A DNA stretch of 64,000 nucleotides from Flavobacteriales bacterium 34_180_T64. Lineage in GTDB: Bacteria; Bacteroidota; Bacteroidia; Flavobacteriales; Flavobacteriaceae. Positions within the stretch are counted from its first letter, which is position 1. Every line of letters starts with the position of its first letter. Where the stretch lies: assembly GCA_002162765.1 (NCBI GenBank), contig MAAR01000011.1:224633-288632 (forward strand), in the 5' to 3' direction. Shown in pieces: positions 54,981-62,916 of this stretch. The notes beneath the pieces were generated by a model that saw only the letters and a list, made by a program, of their open reading frames with translations, was not told where the DNA came from and did not search any database. The position numbers were made by a program, and so were the translations under genes.

Positions 54981-56210
54981 TCACATTTTGTCTTTAGGAT
55001 AGCATATATAATATTTAGTAACAGGTTTTGATAAAGTTTTAATACTAAATTGATCGGAAACTTTGGCTATATCTACTACTTTACCTGATTTTTTCAAAAT
55101 ATTAATTTGCGCCACTTTAGAGGAATATGCTTGATTTGAAATTGAACCTGAAAACACAAAATACGCCGCTTCACCTGAGCTTATATGATGCTTTGTCCTT
55201 ACAATTTCAAGATGTTTATTTCTGAGTTCTAATGTAATGGGCTTGTTTTTTATCTTTATTTTTAACAAGTCCCTGTTAATAATCATATCACAAAGATTAC
55301 TTAGTACAAAATCGTCATGGTATTGCCAATCCTTCATTGCCGAAATAATATCATTATCATCCAATCTAGAAAACGTTTCCAAAGTTGTACTATCAAAATT
55401 GGACGCCGTAATTTCATGCTTAAGAAAAAAGGATAAGGCTTTGCTTACTTTTAATTCAATACCTGCATTAGTAAGTTCTTTAGCGCGTTGCAAAACCCTA
55501 GTTAATAATTGTTCTGCGACGATACCTGTTTTGTGCAAATAGACTTGCCAATACATAAATCGGCGTGCCACTAAAAATTTTTCAACACTATAAATACCCT
55601 TTTCCTCAACAACAAGATGATCGTTTATTACATTAAGCATTGTGATTAAGCGTTCACTATTTACATTTCCTTCTGCAACACCTGTGTAGAAACTATCGCG
55701 TTTTAAATAGTCGGCCCTATCCATATCAAATTGACTAGAAATAAGCTGACACATGAATTTACGTTTATACTCGCCCTTAAATATTTGAATGGCTAGCGTT
55801 AAATTTGAGTTAAATTCAATATTTAATTCCTCCATAAACAGCAACGAGATCTCCTCATGAGACACCTGATTTACGATGCTATGTTCCATGGCATGTGAAA
55901 ATGGACCATGCCCAATATCATGTAAAAGTATGGCAGCATATAAAGCGGTTTCTTCTTCTTTCGAAATTGTAATCCCTTTAAAACGAAGTACATTGACTGC
56001 TTTTTGCATTAAATGCATACAACCAATTGCATGATGAAATCTTGTATGATGAGCCCCTGGATACACCAAATAAGACATTCCCATTTGAGTGATACGTCGT
56101 AGACGCTGGAAATACTTATGCTCGATCAAATCAAAAATTAACGAACTAGGTATTGTAATAAATCCGTAAATTGGGTCGTTAAATATTTTGAGTTTGTTTA
56201 TTGTATTCAA
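54981..56210 (-). CDS. HD domain hydrolase (dGTPase-like)
   Basis: A 409-aa HD-domain protein. The metal ligands are His in TRFHHAIG and the HD pair in LLHDIGHGPFSHAMEHS, with a later Asp in SSQFDMDRADYLKRD. This matches the dNTP triphosphohydrolase/SAMHD1-like group of HD proteins. It overlaps no other coding start except the discarded 5' extension of porX. It is probably first in the leftward lpx transcript. Confidence 0.88.
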   Translation of the reverse strand: MNTINKLKIFNDPIYGFITIPSSLIFDLIEHKYFQRLRRITQMGMSYLVYPGAHHTRFHHAIGCMHLMQKAVNVLRFKGITISKEEETALYAAILLHDIGHGPFSHAMEHSIVNQVSHEEISLLFMEELNIEFNSNLTLAIQIFKGEYKRKFMCQLISSQFDMDRADYLKRDSFYTGVAEGNVNSERLITMLNVINDHLVVEEKGIYSVEKFLVARRFMYWQVYLHKTGIVAEQLLTRVLQRAKELTNAGIELKVSKALSFFLKHEITASNFDSTTLETFSRLDDNDIISAMKDWQYHDDFVLSNLCDMIINRDLLKIKIKNKPITLELRNKHLEIVRTKHHISSGEAAYFVFSGSISNQAYSSKVAQINILKKSGKVVDIAKVSDQFSIKTLSKPVTKYYICYPKDKM

Positions 56211-56245
56211 ACTTTGACTATTACATTAATATTAAACAAATATAC

Positions 56246-57799
56246 ATGAACAATATAAATATTCTTTGGGTTGATGATGAAATTGATTTACTAAAACCTC
56301 ATATTCTCTTTTTGGAAAAAAAACAATATCAGGTTACAACGTGTCAAAGTGGAACTGAAGCTATAGAAATTATAGACGACACCAATTTTGACATTGTTTT
56401 TTTAGATGAAAACATGCCAGGATTAACCGGATTAGAAACGCTTCATGAAATTAAGGAACGTCGGGCTAATCTTCCAGTCGTAATGATAACTAAAAGTGAA
56501 GAAGAGTATATTATGGAGGAAGCTATTGGGAGCAAAATAGCGGATTATCTTATTAAACCTGTAAACCCAAATCAGATCTTATTAAGTCTAAAGAAAAATT
56601 TGGATCATTCTCGATTGATCTCTGAAAAAACAACGTCTAACTATCAACAAGAATTCAGAAAAATTGCCATGGACTTGTCTATGGTTAATAGTTTTGAAGA
56701 ATGGTCTGATTTATATAAAAAATTGGTTTATTGGGAATTGCAGCTTGAAGATATTGAAGATATTGGTATGACCGAAATTTTAGAATCTCAAAAAAATGAA
56801 GCTAATCTACAATTCGGAAAATTTATTGATAAAAATTATGAAAGTTGGTTTGATCATAACAATGAAGCACCAATAATGTCTCATACGTTATTTAAAGAAA
56901 AGGTTGTTCCAGAATTAAGTAAAGATCAGCCAACACTTTTAATTGTTATTGACAATCTAAGATATGATCAGTGGAAATCTTTTGAGCCTATAGTTAATAA
57001 TTATTATAAGAAAGCTTCGGAAGCCCCTTTTTATAGCATTTTGCCTACAGCTACGCAATATGCTAGAAATGCTATCTTTTCTGGTTTGATGCCTCTTGAT
57101 ATGGAGCGATTACATCCAAAATTATGGAAAAACGATACAGATGAAGGCGGCAAAAATTTATATGAATCTGAATTTTTAGCAGCTCAATTAAAACGATTAG
57201 GACTAAACCATATTAAATACGAATATCATAAGATCACGAATTTAAGAAACGGAAAAAAACTTGTTGATAATTTCAAAACCTTAAAAAACAATGATCTTTC
57301 AGTAATTGTCTACAATTTTGTAGATATGCTTTCTCATTCAAAAACAGAAATGGAAGTGGTTAAAGAATTGGCTTCAAATGATAAAGCGTATCGCTCGTTA
57401 ACGCAAAGTTGGTTCAAAAACTCTCCATTGTTAGAAATGATCCAACAAGCCCAACAATTAGGATTCAAATTAATCTTAACGACAGATCATGGCACTATTA
57501 ATGTGAAAAATCCATCCAAAGTTATAGGTGATCGCGATACGAGTTTAAATTTACGTTATAAAACAGGGAGGAGTCTGACTTACGAAGACAGGGATGTCCT
57601 AGCAGCTAAAAACCCAAAGTCCATCCACTTGCCAGCCTTGACCATGAGTAGTTCATTCATTTTCGCAAAAGGAGATTCTTTTTTAGCATATCCCAATAAT
57701 TATAATCATTATGTAAGTTACTTTAGAAACACCTACCAACATGGAGGCGTTTCACTTGAAGAAATGATCATTCCATTTGTAGTAATGAATCCGAAGTAG
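56246..57799 (+). CDS. porX: PorX: response regulator with PglZ domain, T9SS regulator
   Basis: Start at ATG 56246 (MNNINILWVDDEIDLLKPHI). The frame extends to 56201, into the divergent HD gene. The 517-aa product has a receiver domain (1-125) with phospho-acceptor Asp in IVFLDENMPG and Lys in DYLIKPVNP. A linker of helices follows, then a PglZ domain of the alkaline-phosphatase superfamily (~215-517) with VIDNLRYDQWKS and ILTTDHGTINVKN. PorX works with histidine kinase PorY to control type IX secretion. T9SS cargo is also encoded in this window. Confidence 0.93.
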   Translation: MNNINILWVDDEIDLLKPHILFLEKKQYQVTTCQSGTEAIEIIDDTNFDIVFLDENMPGLTGLETLHEIKERRANLPVVMITKSEEEYIMEEAIGSKIADYLIKPVNPNQILLSLKKNLDHSRLISEKTTSNYQQEFRKIAMDLSMVNSFEEWSDLYKKLVYWELQLEDIEDIGMTEILESQKNEANLQFGKFIDKNYESWFDHNNEAPIMSHTLFKEKVVPELSKDQPTLLIVIDNLRYDQWKSFEPIVNNYYKKASEAPFYSILPTATQYARNAIFSGLMPLDMERLHPKLWKNDTDEGGKNLYESEFLAAQLKRLGLNHIKYEYHKITNLRNGKKLVDNFKTLKNNDLSVIVYNFVDMLSHSKTEMEVVKELASNDKAYRSLTQSWFKNSPLLEMIQQAQQLGFKLILTTDHGTINVKNPSKVIGDRDTSLNLRYKTGRSLTYEDRDVLAAKNPKSIHLPALTMSSSFIFAKGDSFLAYPNNYNHYVSYFRNTYQHGGVSLEEMIIPFVVMNPK

Positions 57800-57903
57800 T
57801 TCTGTGTAATGCAATAAAACCCGATGAAATACACTTTTTTTTAGTTTTTCTCAAGTTTTATTCCTATTATTGTGTCATAATTATAATGATATAGTACTGA
57901 ATT

Positions 57904-58359
57904 TTGGAAATTACCTATCAAATAAACGACTTAGAATCTGTCTCAAAGCTGCTTTTAGAGCAACTGACAACTAAAACCATATTATTCTATGGTGAGATGG
58001 GAACAGGCAAAACAACGCTTATTAAAGCATTAGTGAATGCTTTGGGTAGTAATGATAGTGTAAGTAGTCCGACGTTTTCAATTATAAATGAGTATTTAAC
58101 ATCAAATGATAAAATTTATCATTTCGATTTATACAGAATTAATGATGAAAATGAAGCCCTAAATTTCGGTATTGAAGACTATCTATATTCCGATCATTGG
58201 ATACTGATAGAATGGCCAGAAAAGCTACCAAATTTACTGCCTAAAAACGCAGATATCATTACGCTAACAATGAACAATAATGCCTCAAGAACCCTCAAAT
58301 TGAGCAAAAACATAAATTTAACCGAAGAAAACCCTATGCAACAAGAAAATTTAACATAA
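57904..58359 (+). CDS. tsaE: tRNA threonylcarbamoyladenosine biosynthesis ATPase
   Basis: A 151-aa TsaE. It starts at TTG (57904), since an earlier ATG would run into a stop. Walker A GEMGTGKTT lies at ~31-39, SSPTFSIINEYLTSNDKIYH is the conserved TsaE signature, and the DHWILIEWPEKL Trp motif follows. It drives t6A37 formation with TsaB, TsaC and TsaD. It lies 104 nt after porX with no visible promoter. Confidence 0.92.
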   Translation: MEITYQINDLESVSKLLLEQLTTKTILFYGEMGTGKTTLIKALVNALGSNDSVSSPTFSIINEYLTSNDKIYHFDLYRINDENEALNFGIEDYLYSDHWILIEWPEKLPNLLPKNADIITLTMNNNASRTLKLSKNINLTEENPMQQENLT

Positions 58360-58477
58360 TTTTTTTGGCAACTTGCCATCAGACCAAAGCGTGAGAGTAC
58401 GGAAAAACCGTAACGTTCAAGAGATTTCGCAAATTGATTTTAACATTTCCTTAACATATATTGAGGGCTGTCAATCT

Positions 58478-58485
58478 TAAATTTG
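58478..58485 (+). promoter_or_regulatory. -7 promoter element of the 47-aa peptide gene
   Basis: TAAATTTG fits TAnnTTTG and lies 29-36 nt before the ATG at 58514. No clear -33 partner is visible. Confidence 0.5.
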
Positions 58486-58513
58486 TATATAATTAATTAA
58501 ATCCCTTGAAATT

Positions 58514-58657
58514 ATGAAATCAAAAAAATTAGTACTCGCGATCGCAATATTTGGTGGTGTTTTGTTTACAGCTCAGGCTTCTAACATTATCGACTTAAAT
58601 GATCAAACAAAGACAGAACTTACTAAGAAAAAACGTAATATCGGAGGTAACGAATAA
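58514..58657 (+). CDS. Small exported peptide (47 aa)
   Basis: MKSKKLVLAIAIFGGVLF begins a clean signal peptide with probable cleavage after TAQA. The remaining ~25 residues are polar and charged (SNIIDLNDQTKTELTKKKR, ending GGNE). It follows a good -7 element and a typical A-rich leader. It overlaps the next membrane-protein frame (58599) by 59 nt in another frame. Similar short exported peptides occur in Flavobacteriaceae, but the role is unknown. Confidence 0.65.
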   Translation: MKSKKLVLAIAIFGGVLFTAQASNIIDLNDQTKTELTKKKRNIGGNE

Positions 58658-59156
58658 GCGACAGCTTAGCAACAACTCTCTTATATTGGGCAGTATAATA
58701 GCGACTTTTATCGCAATTACGCCCTATTTGTTTTACTTATATAAAGGTATCCCTGAAACGCAAGTTTGGGATACCTTTTTATTTACTTATGATAGTAAAA
58801 GCTGGGGAGACGCTAATTTTGCCATGTGGGTTCTCACCAATAAGGCAATACCTTTCTCTTTTCTTTTAATTTGGTTTTTAACTTGTAGACATTGGTGGTA
58901 CCATGCGTTGTTAGTACCTATGGCTATGTATATTTATCAAATTGTTGGAATATTTAATGATAACATTGGAGCCATAGATGAATTTGAATTATTTCATTTA
59001 ATTCCAGTAATGGCAATTGTAATACCCTCCATTTATTTAATAAGAGCAAAAATGTTTAATAAAATGAATGACGCAGATAAAAGTTTGCAAGACCTAGAGG
59101 ATGAATTTAGAATCAGTCCTAAAGGCTTTTGGGCGAAATTTAAGCAGTACTTTTAA
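58599..59156 (+). CDS. CKHWW-type membrane protein, paralogue 1
   Basis: A protein of at most 185 aa with about four transmembrane helices and a cytoplasmic C-terminal tail (~145-185). The shared family pattern is ITPYLFYLYKGIPETQVWDT, a second helix ending WFLTCRHWW, then ALLVPMAMYI and FELFHLIPVMAIVIPSIYLI. Two paralogues are at 59880 and 60508 (C-K-HWW). The ATG at 58599 lies inside the 47-aa gene, and the true start may be later; a GGAGG at 58643-58647 suggests re-initiation. The function is unknown. Confidence 0.7.
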   Translation: MIKQRQNLLRKNVISEVTNKRQLSNNSLILGSIIATFIAITPYLFYLYKGIPETQVWDTFLFTYDSKSWGDANFAMWVLTNKAIPFSFLLIWFLTCRHWWYHALLVPMAMYIYQIVGIFNDNIGAIDEFELFHLIPVMAIVIPSIYLIRAKMFNKMNDADKSLQDLEDEFRISPKGFWAKFKQYF

Positions 59157-59173
59157 TACTAACATATAAGTTG

Positions 59174-59211
59174 AAAAAACCTGATACAATACTATGTGTG
59201 TCAGGTTTTTT
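59174..59211 (+). terminator. Terminator after membrane paralogue 1
   Basis: AAAAAACCTGATACA (59174-59188) pairs with TGTGTCAGGTTTTTT (59197-59211), 15 bp with one wobble and an 8-nt loop, 18 nt after the stop. Confidence 0.85.
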
Positions 59212-59246
59212 ACTACTATTAATTAAACACTTTAGATTTAAATTTA

Positions 59247-59399
59247 TTAGTTTTCCAATTCACTAATTCTTAGCTTTAAGTACTTCATTAGTCTTAAGTA
59301 CAGTTTTGCAACTAAATACATTGCCGCAAGAATGAATACTTTGTTTAAAACCAGCCAAACTGTTAATCCAATGCCAGCATCTATAGTTTTCAATTCCAT
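59247..59399 (-). CDS. Small single-span membrane protein (50 aa)
   Basis: The minus-strand frame is MELKTIDAGIGLTVWLVLNK, then VFILAAMYLVAKLYLRLMKY and a short tail ending ISELEN. It has one hydrophobic helix (~9-32) with a following basic amphipathic helix. It begins with ATG, spans 51 codons including stop and lies between terminator and HTH gene. I do not recognise it. The regular composition supports a real gene. Confidence 0.55.
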   Translation of the reverse strand: MELKTIDAGIGLTVWLVLNKVFILAAMYLVAKLYLRLMKYLKLRISELEN

Positions 59400-59521
59400 G
59401 ATCAAATTTTAAGTGAGTCACTAATATAGAAAATTTTCTATAATATTACAACTATTGAAGAATATTTCCTAAATTGGCCTTGTATATACATATATTCGTT
59501 TTTAATTTTCCCTTAATAATT

Positions 59522-59875
59522 ATGAGTAAAACCATTCATAGAATCATTCAGTTTATCAACCATTTGGATTTAAGTGCACGCCAATTTGACATTTCAATTG
59601 GATCTGCCAATGGCTATACCCTTCGGATGCAAAAAAACAATGCGTCTGTGGGTAGCGATGTTATAGAGCGTATTGTGACTAAATATCCACAAATTAATTT
59701 AATCTGGTTAATTACTGGTAAAGGCGATATGTTTATTGAAGATGCTAGCAATTCTGAAGTGCGTTCTAAATCTGAAATAGAGTCTTATATCAACTCAGAA
59801 TTAAATAAAAAATGGTCTGAAGAAAAGAAAGCTTTATTGGATGAAATACTTCTAGAAATAAAAAATGCAAAGTAA
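59522..59875 (+). CDS. Repressor-like helix-turn-helix protein
   Basis: Start at ATG 59522 (MSKTIHRIIQFINHLDLSAR); the frame extends 16 codons upstream through hydrophobic filler. The 117-aa product has an XRE-like domain of the CI-type seen in Bacteroidetes: QFDISIGSANGYTLRM followed by VIERIVTKYPQINLIWLITG and KGDMF. A C-terminal charged helix (~75-117) may oligomerise. It converges with the paralogue genes, stop to stop at 5 nt. Targets unknown. Confidence 0.8.
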   Translation: MSKTIHRIIQFINHLDLSARQFDISIGSANGYTLRMQKNNASVGSDVIERIVTKYPQINLIWLITGKGDMFIEDASNSEVRSKSEIESYINSELNKKWSEEKKALLDEILLEIKNAK

Positions 59876-59879
59876 ATTA

Positions 59880-60503
59880 CTAAAAATATTCAATGATAAT
59901 TTTATCTCTTAATGATATCAATTCTTTTAAGTACTCCTTTTTTGAGATTGTAGCTTTATCTGTTCTTAAATTAATTAATTCTTTTTTCACGGCCTTGTAA
60001 TTATTACTTTTTAAATTCGAAACAGTAGTACTCAAACGTACAGTTTCCATATTTAATTCAGTATATATCCCTTTAGAAGAACCCTCATATTTTAATTTTC
60101 TTGAAGCATATATAATTCCTATATTTAATATTACAATTATAGGAAAACTAGAAAAAAAGTTGATTTCTGTAAAAAAAAGATATTTAATATTCAAGTATTG
60201 TAATAAGTTGTTTATCTCAATTGATAAAGGAAAAAGCAATAGGGATTTCCACCAATGTTTACAGCTAAAATACCATGCGACTATAATTGTTATTGTATAA
60301 ATCTTAACACTCAACAACCATAGAAAATAGCTGACATCATCGAAATTACCTGCCTGAATTTTAAAATATTTTGTTTCCCATACATCTGATTCATGTGGTG
60401 CGAAACTATATAAATAAAAAAGAAAGGGAATACATAGAATAATAGAAATAAAAACCATATCCATTGCAAAATATTTTGCTCTTAACATTCTTAATTTCCC
60501 CAT
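59880..60503 (-). CDS. CKHWW-type membrane protein, paralogue 2
   Basis: A 207-aa protein with about four transmembrane helices in the first 130 residues and a helical cytoplasmic tail. The family pattern is CIPFLFYLYSFAPHESDVWE, then WYFSCKHWWKSLLLFPLSIE. The tail ends in LRTDKATISKKEYLKELISL, resembling the tail of paralogue 3 (NNKEYLKELKSLKNR). It lies 4 nt downstream of paralogue 3, in the same transcript. Function unknown. Confidence 0.75.
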   Translation of the reverse strand: MGKLRMLRAKYFAMDMVFISIILCIPFLFYLYSFAPHESDVWETKYFKIQAGNFDDVSYFLWLLSVKIYTITIIVAWYFSCKHWWKSLLLFPLSIEINNLLQYLNIKYLFFTEINFFSSFPIIVILNIGIIYASRKLKYEGSSKGIYTELNMETVRLSTTVSNLKSNNYKAVKKELINLRTDKATISKKEYLKELISLRDKIIIEYF

Positions 60504-60507
60504 GTTG

Positions 60508-61101
60508 TTAAAAGTTTTTTAATCTGTTCTTCAGACTTTTCAACTCCTTAAGATACTCCTTATTATTTAAATTTTTACTGTTCAATTTTGCATGTTCAAA
60601 ATCTATAATTACTTGCTTAATTTTTTCATGACCTTCAAATGCCAATTCGGAAAAAATGGTATTAATTTCTTCATCCATATCATCTTTTAAATCTTGCGTG
60701 ATTGAATAATAATTCAATCTTTTCGAAATAATTATCACCGCAATTATTATAGGTAATGTAAGAGGTAGACTGTACAAAAAGTCGATCTCATCGATAAAAT
60801 CATGCTGAGTATAAAAAACACCAAAAAACTTGAACAGTTCAATTATCAACGGCACTAAAATTGCTTGTTTCCACCAATGTTTACAACTGATGTACCATAA
60901 CGATAATATCGCTATAGTAAAAAATTTAAAACACAATATCCAGACTAAAACATTTACTTTGGTGAATTCACCTCGATCAAAAGTGAAATTAAATATAATT
61001 AAAGAATCTGCTTCTGGAATCCATTTATGAATAAATAGAAAAATAGGTAAAATTATTATACTAATTCCTATTAGGATATCCTTTATTTCGTACTTTTTCA
61101 T
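60508..61101 (-). CDS. CKHWW-type membrane protein, paralogue 3
   Basis: A 197-aa protein with four transmembrane helices and a helical tail. The family pattern is IILPIFLFIHKWIPEADSLI, WYISCKHWWKQAILVPLIIE and DFLYSLPLTLPIIIAVIIIS. It is first in the pair with paralogue 2. It diverges from the alanine dehydrogenase gene. The conserved polar CKHWW at the end of a helix could bind a ligand or metal, but this is a guess. Confidence 0.75.
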   Translation of the reverse strand: MKKYEIKDILIGISIIILPIFLFIHKWIPEADSLIIFNFTFDRGEFTKVNVLVWILCFKFFTIAILSLWYISCKHWWKQAILVPLIIELFKFFGVFYTQHDFIDEIDFLYSLPLTLPIIIAVIIISKRLNYYSITQDLKDDMDEEINTIFSELAFEGHEKIKQVIIDFEHAKLNSKNLNNKEYLKELKSLKNRLKNF

Positions 61102-61222
61102 ATTGAATTAAAAACTAAATTTACAAAAAACATAGAATATTGTCTATAGTCTGTGTTTAAATTTTAAGTTTTTGTTTCTTTCAAATAATTATTTGTAATT
61201 TGAATTTCTTAATTAAAACTAA

Positions 61223-62422
61223 ATGAGCAAATCATTATCACCTTTTACCAAGGAGCAATTACTACCACAAGAAGAAACCTTAGAAGTTTTAAGAAAAAAA
61301 GGCAAATTATTTATTGGAATCCCTAAAGAAACCTTTTTCCAGGAAAAGAGAGTTTGTCTAACGCCTGATGCAGTTTCTGCTCTTACATCCAATGGTCATC
61401 GTGTGATGGTAGAAGCCGGTGCTGGTGAAGGTGCTAATTTTAAAGACAAAGCCTATAGTGAAGCAGGTGCTGAAGTTACTAAAGACACTGCGAAAGTTTA
61501 CTCCTGCCCTATTATTTTAAAGGTTGAGCCGCCTTCGGTCGATGAGATTAAATTAATTAATCCGCAAGCCTTAGTGATTTCCGCTTTACAATTAAAAACA
61601 CAGCACAAAAAATACTTTGAAGCTTTGGCTTCTAAACGAGTTACTGCATTGGCATTTGAATTCATCAAAGATGAAGATGGTGCCTATCCTGCAGTGCGTT
61701 CTTTGAGTGAAATTGCAGGAACTGCTTCCATCTTAATTGCCTCAGAATTACTTTCAAATATTAACGGTGGAAATGGTTTAATGTTTGGAAATGTTAGCGG
61801 AGTCCCTCCTGTTGAAGTTGTTATCATAGGCGCAGGAACTGTTGGTGAGTTTGCTGCACGTTCTGCCATCGGACTAGGTGCTAACGTTAGGATATTTGAT
61901 AATTCTATTTCAAAATTACGAAGGGTACAATCTAATTTAGGGAGAACACTTTATACGTCAACGGTTCAACCTAAAAACCTGTTAAAAGCTTTAAAGCGAT
62001 GCGATGTTGCAATTGGTGCTGTTAGAGGCGCTAATAGATCTCCAATTGTAGTTACTGAAAGTATGGTAGATCAAATGAAAAACGGAGCTGTCATAATTGA
62101 TGTCAGTATAGACATGGGTGGCTGTTTCGAAACTAGCGAAATTACGAATCATGATCAGCCAACTTTTGAAGTCAATGGCGTCACGCATTATTGTGTACCA
62201 AATATACCTGCACGCTATTCCAGAACCGCCTCAGTTTCAATTAGTAATATATTCACACCTTATTTATTGAAAATTGCTGATGATGGCGGAATAGAAAATG
62301 CCATAAGATTTGATCGTGGATTGAAAAATGGGTTGTACTTTTACCACGGAATTCTAACCAATAAATCTGTTGCAGATTGGTTTGATCTAGAATACAGTGA
62401 TGTCAACTTATTAATTTTTTAA
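61223..62422 (+). CDS. ald: Alanine dehydrogenase
   Basis: A 399-aa protein of the alanine dehydrogenase/PntA-like family. The N-terminal catalytic part has IGIPKETFFQEKRVCLTPDA and LKVEPPSVDEI. The NAD-binding domain has VVIIGAGTVGEFAARSAIGL, and the C-terminal catalytic face HYCVPNIPARYSRTASVSIS. It interconverts L-alanine and pyruvate with NAD. It is about 25 residues longer than B. subtilis Ald, with the extra at the N-terminus, as is usual in Flavobacteriaceae. Confidence 0.9.
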   Translation: MSKSLSPFTKEQLLPQEETLEVLRKKGKLFIGIPKETFFQEKRVCLTPDAVSALTSNGHRVMVEAGAGEGANFKDKAYSEAGAEVTKDTAKVYSCPIILKVEPPSVDEIKLINPQALVISALQLKTQHKKYFEALASKRVTALAFEFIKDEDGAYPAVRSLSEIAGTASILIASELLSNINGGNGLMFGNVSGVPPVEVVIIGAGTVGEFAARSAIGLGANVRIFDNSISKLRRVQSNLGRTLYTSTVQPKNLLKALKRCDVAIGAVRGANRSPIVVTESMVDQMKNGAVIIDVSIDMGGCFETSEITNHDQPTFEVNGVTHYCVPNIPARYSRTASVSISNIFTPYLLKIADDGGIENAIRFDRGLKNGLYFYHGILTNKSVADWFDLEYSDVNLLIF

Positions 62423-62513
62423 AATGAAACGAGCATACTAAAAGGCTTCTCTCTGATTAAATTAATTAATAACGAACAGCATGTATCATTTAAAAATCAA
62501 TAAATATTAATAC

Positions 62514-62888
62514 ATGAAATTCATTCACCGTCTTGGCTACTATTTGGGTGGCTTTGCAATTGGACTTATACTTCTTGCGTTCTTTTTGAATGGTAAAAAA
62601 ACATCTTGTGACTACGGTCCTAATGCTAGAACTATAAAAAATATTTCCTTAAAACAGAAGCACTATTCTGATAATGCTCTTGTGGCCATGGGAAATCATA
62701 ATTTAGACACTCTAATTGTAGGTGACTTGATTAAGTATGGTAAAGTTAATTTTTCAGAAAGTGATACAAAGGCTGAGACCTGTAAAACATATGTAGTTGA
62801 AAACTCATATAAAAAGCGGAATTTTTCCTTAAGCATTAAAAACTGTGATTCCTTAGCTACAATTTTAGCAATCTCTTTAAAACAATAA
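62514..62888 (+). CDS. DUF4258-like membrane-anchored protein
   Basis: A 124-aa protein with one N-terminal membrane helix (GYYLGGFAIGLILLAFFLNG) and a small extracytoplasmic domain with three cysteines (SCDYGPN, ETCKTYV, NCDSLAT). I associate this pattern with DUF4258 proteins next to alanine dehydrogenase in Flavobacteriaceae, from memory only. It begins 91 nt after ald. Function unknown. Confidence 0.7.
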   Translation: MKFIHRLGYYLGGFAIGLILLAFFLNGKKTSCDYGPNARTIKNISLKQKHYSDNALVAMGNHNLDTLIVGDLIKYGKVNFSESDTKAETCKTYVVENSYKKRNFSLSIKNCDSLATILAISLKQ

Positions 62889-62909
62889 ACCCGACTTAGC
62901 GTCAGGTTT
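62887..62909. terminator. Terminator between convergent genes
   Basis: AAACCCGAC can pair with GTCAGGTTT (one mismatch) around TTAGC, followed by ATTTATATTATTT. It lies at the end of the DUF4258-like gene and 7 nt from the convergent stop. Confidence 0.5.
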
Positions 62910-62916
62910 ATTTATA

